A stretch of DNA of 64,000 nt from Pyropia yezoensis. Taxonomy: Eukaryota > Rhodophyta > Bangiophyceae > Bangiales > Bangiaceae. The stretch spans positions 21,023,816 through 21,087,815 of the forward strand of contig CM020619.1 in assembly GCA_009829735.1 (NCBI GenBank), in the 5' to 3' direction. This document shows positions 63,801-64,000 of this stretch, piece by piece. A program made the position numbers and the translations under genes. Under the pieces are notes generated by a model, which had not been told where the DNA came from, ran no database searches, and worked only from the letters and a program-made list of their open reading frames with translations. Positions within the stretch are counted from its first letter, which is position 1. Every line of letters begins with the position of its first letter.

Positions 63801-64000
63801 CTGGTGAGGGCGGCAAGTCGTGCTAGCGGGGCGGCTGCCGGCGGTTGGGCACGGCGGCGCGTGCACCGGGCCCGCCGCTGGTTGGCCTGCTCGGCGGCTG
63901 GCGGGCGGGGGCGGCTGCCTGCTGGCTGGTGCGGTCGCTGGCGACCGGGGACGTTGGCTAGCTCGCGGGGGCGGCCGCGTGCTGGATTCGGTGGCCTCCG
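60850..64000. repeat. Degenerate ~20-bp GC-rich minisatellite, 3.15 kb or more
   Basis: From about 61040 to the window end the sequence is a chain of units of 20-21 bp of the type GGGGGCGGCTGCTGGCGGGC, with alternating CGCCCGCTGGC variants. The plus strand is strongly G-rich throughout. A larger unit is also visible: the block at 60905-61090 (C-run, CTGCTACTGTCGCGGCAGCC-like part, GCAGCGCTGCGGGGG) recurs at 62140-62310, a spacing of about 1.2 kb. Open frames through it are products of the repeat. It continues beyond the window. Confidence 0.85.

Noticed and set aside
60845-63816. Several open frames of 200-480 codons at the window end
   Set aside because: They follow the ~20-bp repeat on both strands and in all frames. 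No domain or start context supports them.

Overview
The window is nuclear DNA of a eukaryote with a very GC-rich genome. The genes it carries are eukaryote-specific (TRAPP, Mediator, OST4, SWIB/BAF60, Tonsoku, USB1, ribosomal P2). Genes are compact and have zero to four short GT-AG introns. The best single clue to the lineage is a methyltransferase that resembles the sarcosine/dimethylglycine methyltransferase known from the red alga Galdieria. Together with GC-rich, intron-poor genes rich in G/C homopolymers, this suggests a multicellular red alga of the Porphyra/Pyropia type. That placement is an inference, not proof.

Layout. 0-7.2 kb: a low-complexity, probably nuclear protein (minus) and TRAPPC4/Trs23 (plus, one intron). 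7.6-14.9 kb: a transposon-rich island with an uninterrupted pogo/Tigger-type transposase, three copies of a ~122-bp MITE, and two inverted copies of a ~660-bp TIR element. 15.0-30.4 kb: a gene-dense core. It holds a perfect 58-bp-arm palindrome, an SDMT-type methyltransferase fused to a PanD-like domain, a secreted tyrosinase, ribosomal P2, a SWIB/BAF60 protein, a helicase-associated-repeat protein and a broken CCT-gamma fragment. 30.5-35.3 kb: three copies of one TIR element family, each built around a different CG-rich simple repeat. 35.6-40.9 kb: OST4 (46 codons), Mediator subunit 8 (one intron) and U6 phosphodiesterase USB1. 41.4-43.9 kb: an AT-richer patch with transposon ends and a five-exon Cys/His-cluster gene I do not recognise. 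43.8-55.3 kb: extremely GC-rich, coding-like DNA whose reading frame switches near G/C runs. It includes a convincing but structurally unresolved Tonsoku/TONSL homologue. 55.3-60.8 kb: a Tc1/IS630-type transposase, further MITEs and one orphan gene. 60.8-64 kb: a degenerate G-strand-biased minisatellite that runs off the end.

The host genes do not form one pathway. They are ordinary housekeeping functions (vesicle tethering, N-glycosylation, transcription, chromatin, replication-fork repair, U6 maturation, translation) plus two more specialised ones (compatible-solute methylation and an extracellular tyrosinase). Neighbouring genes are mostly convergent or divergent, and non-autonomous DNA transposons fill the gaps. 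Exon boundaries were read by eye from splice consensus, reading phase and family similarity.
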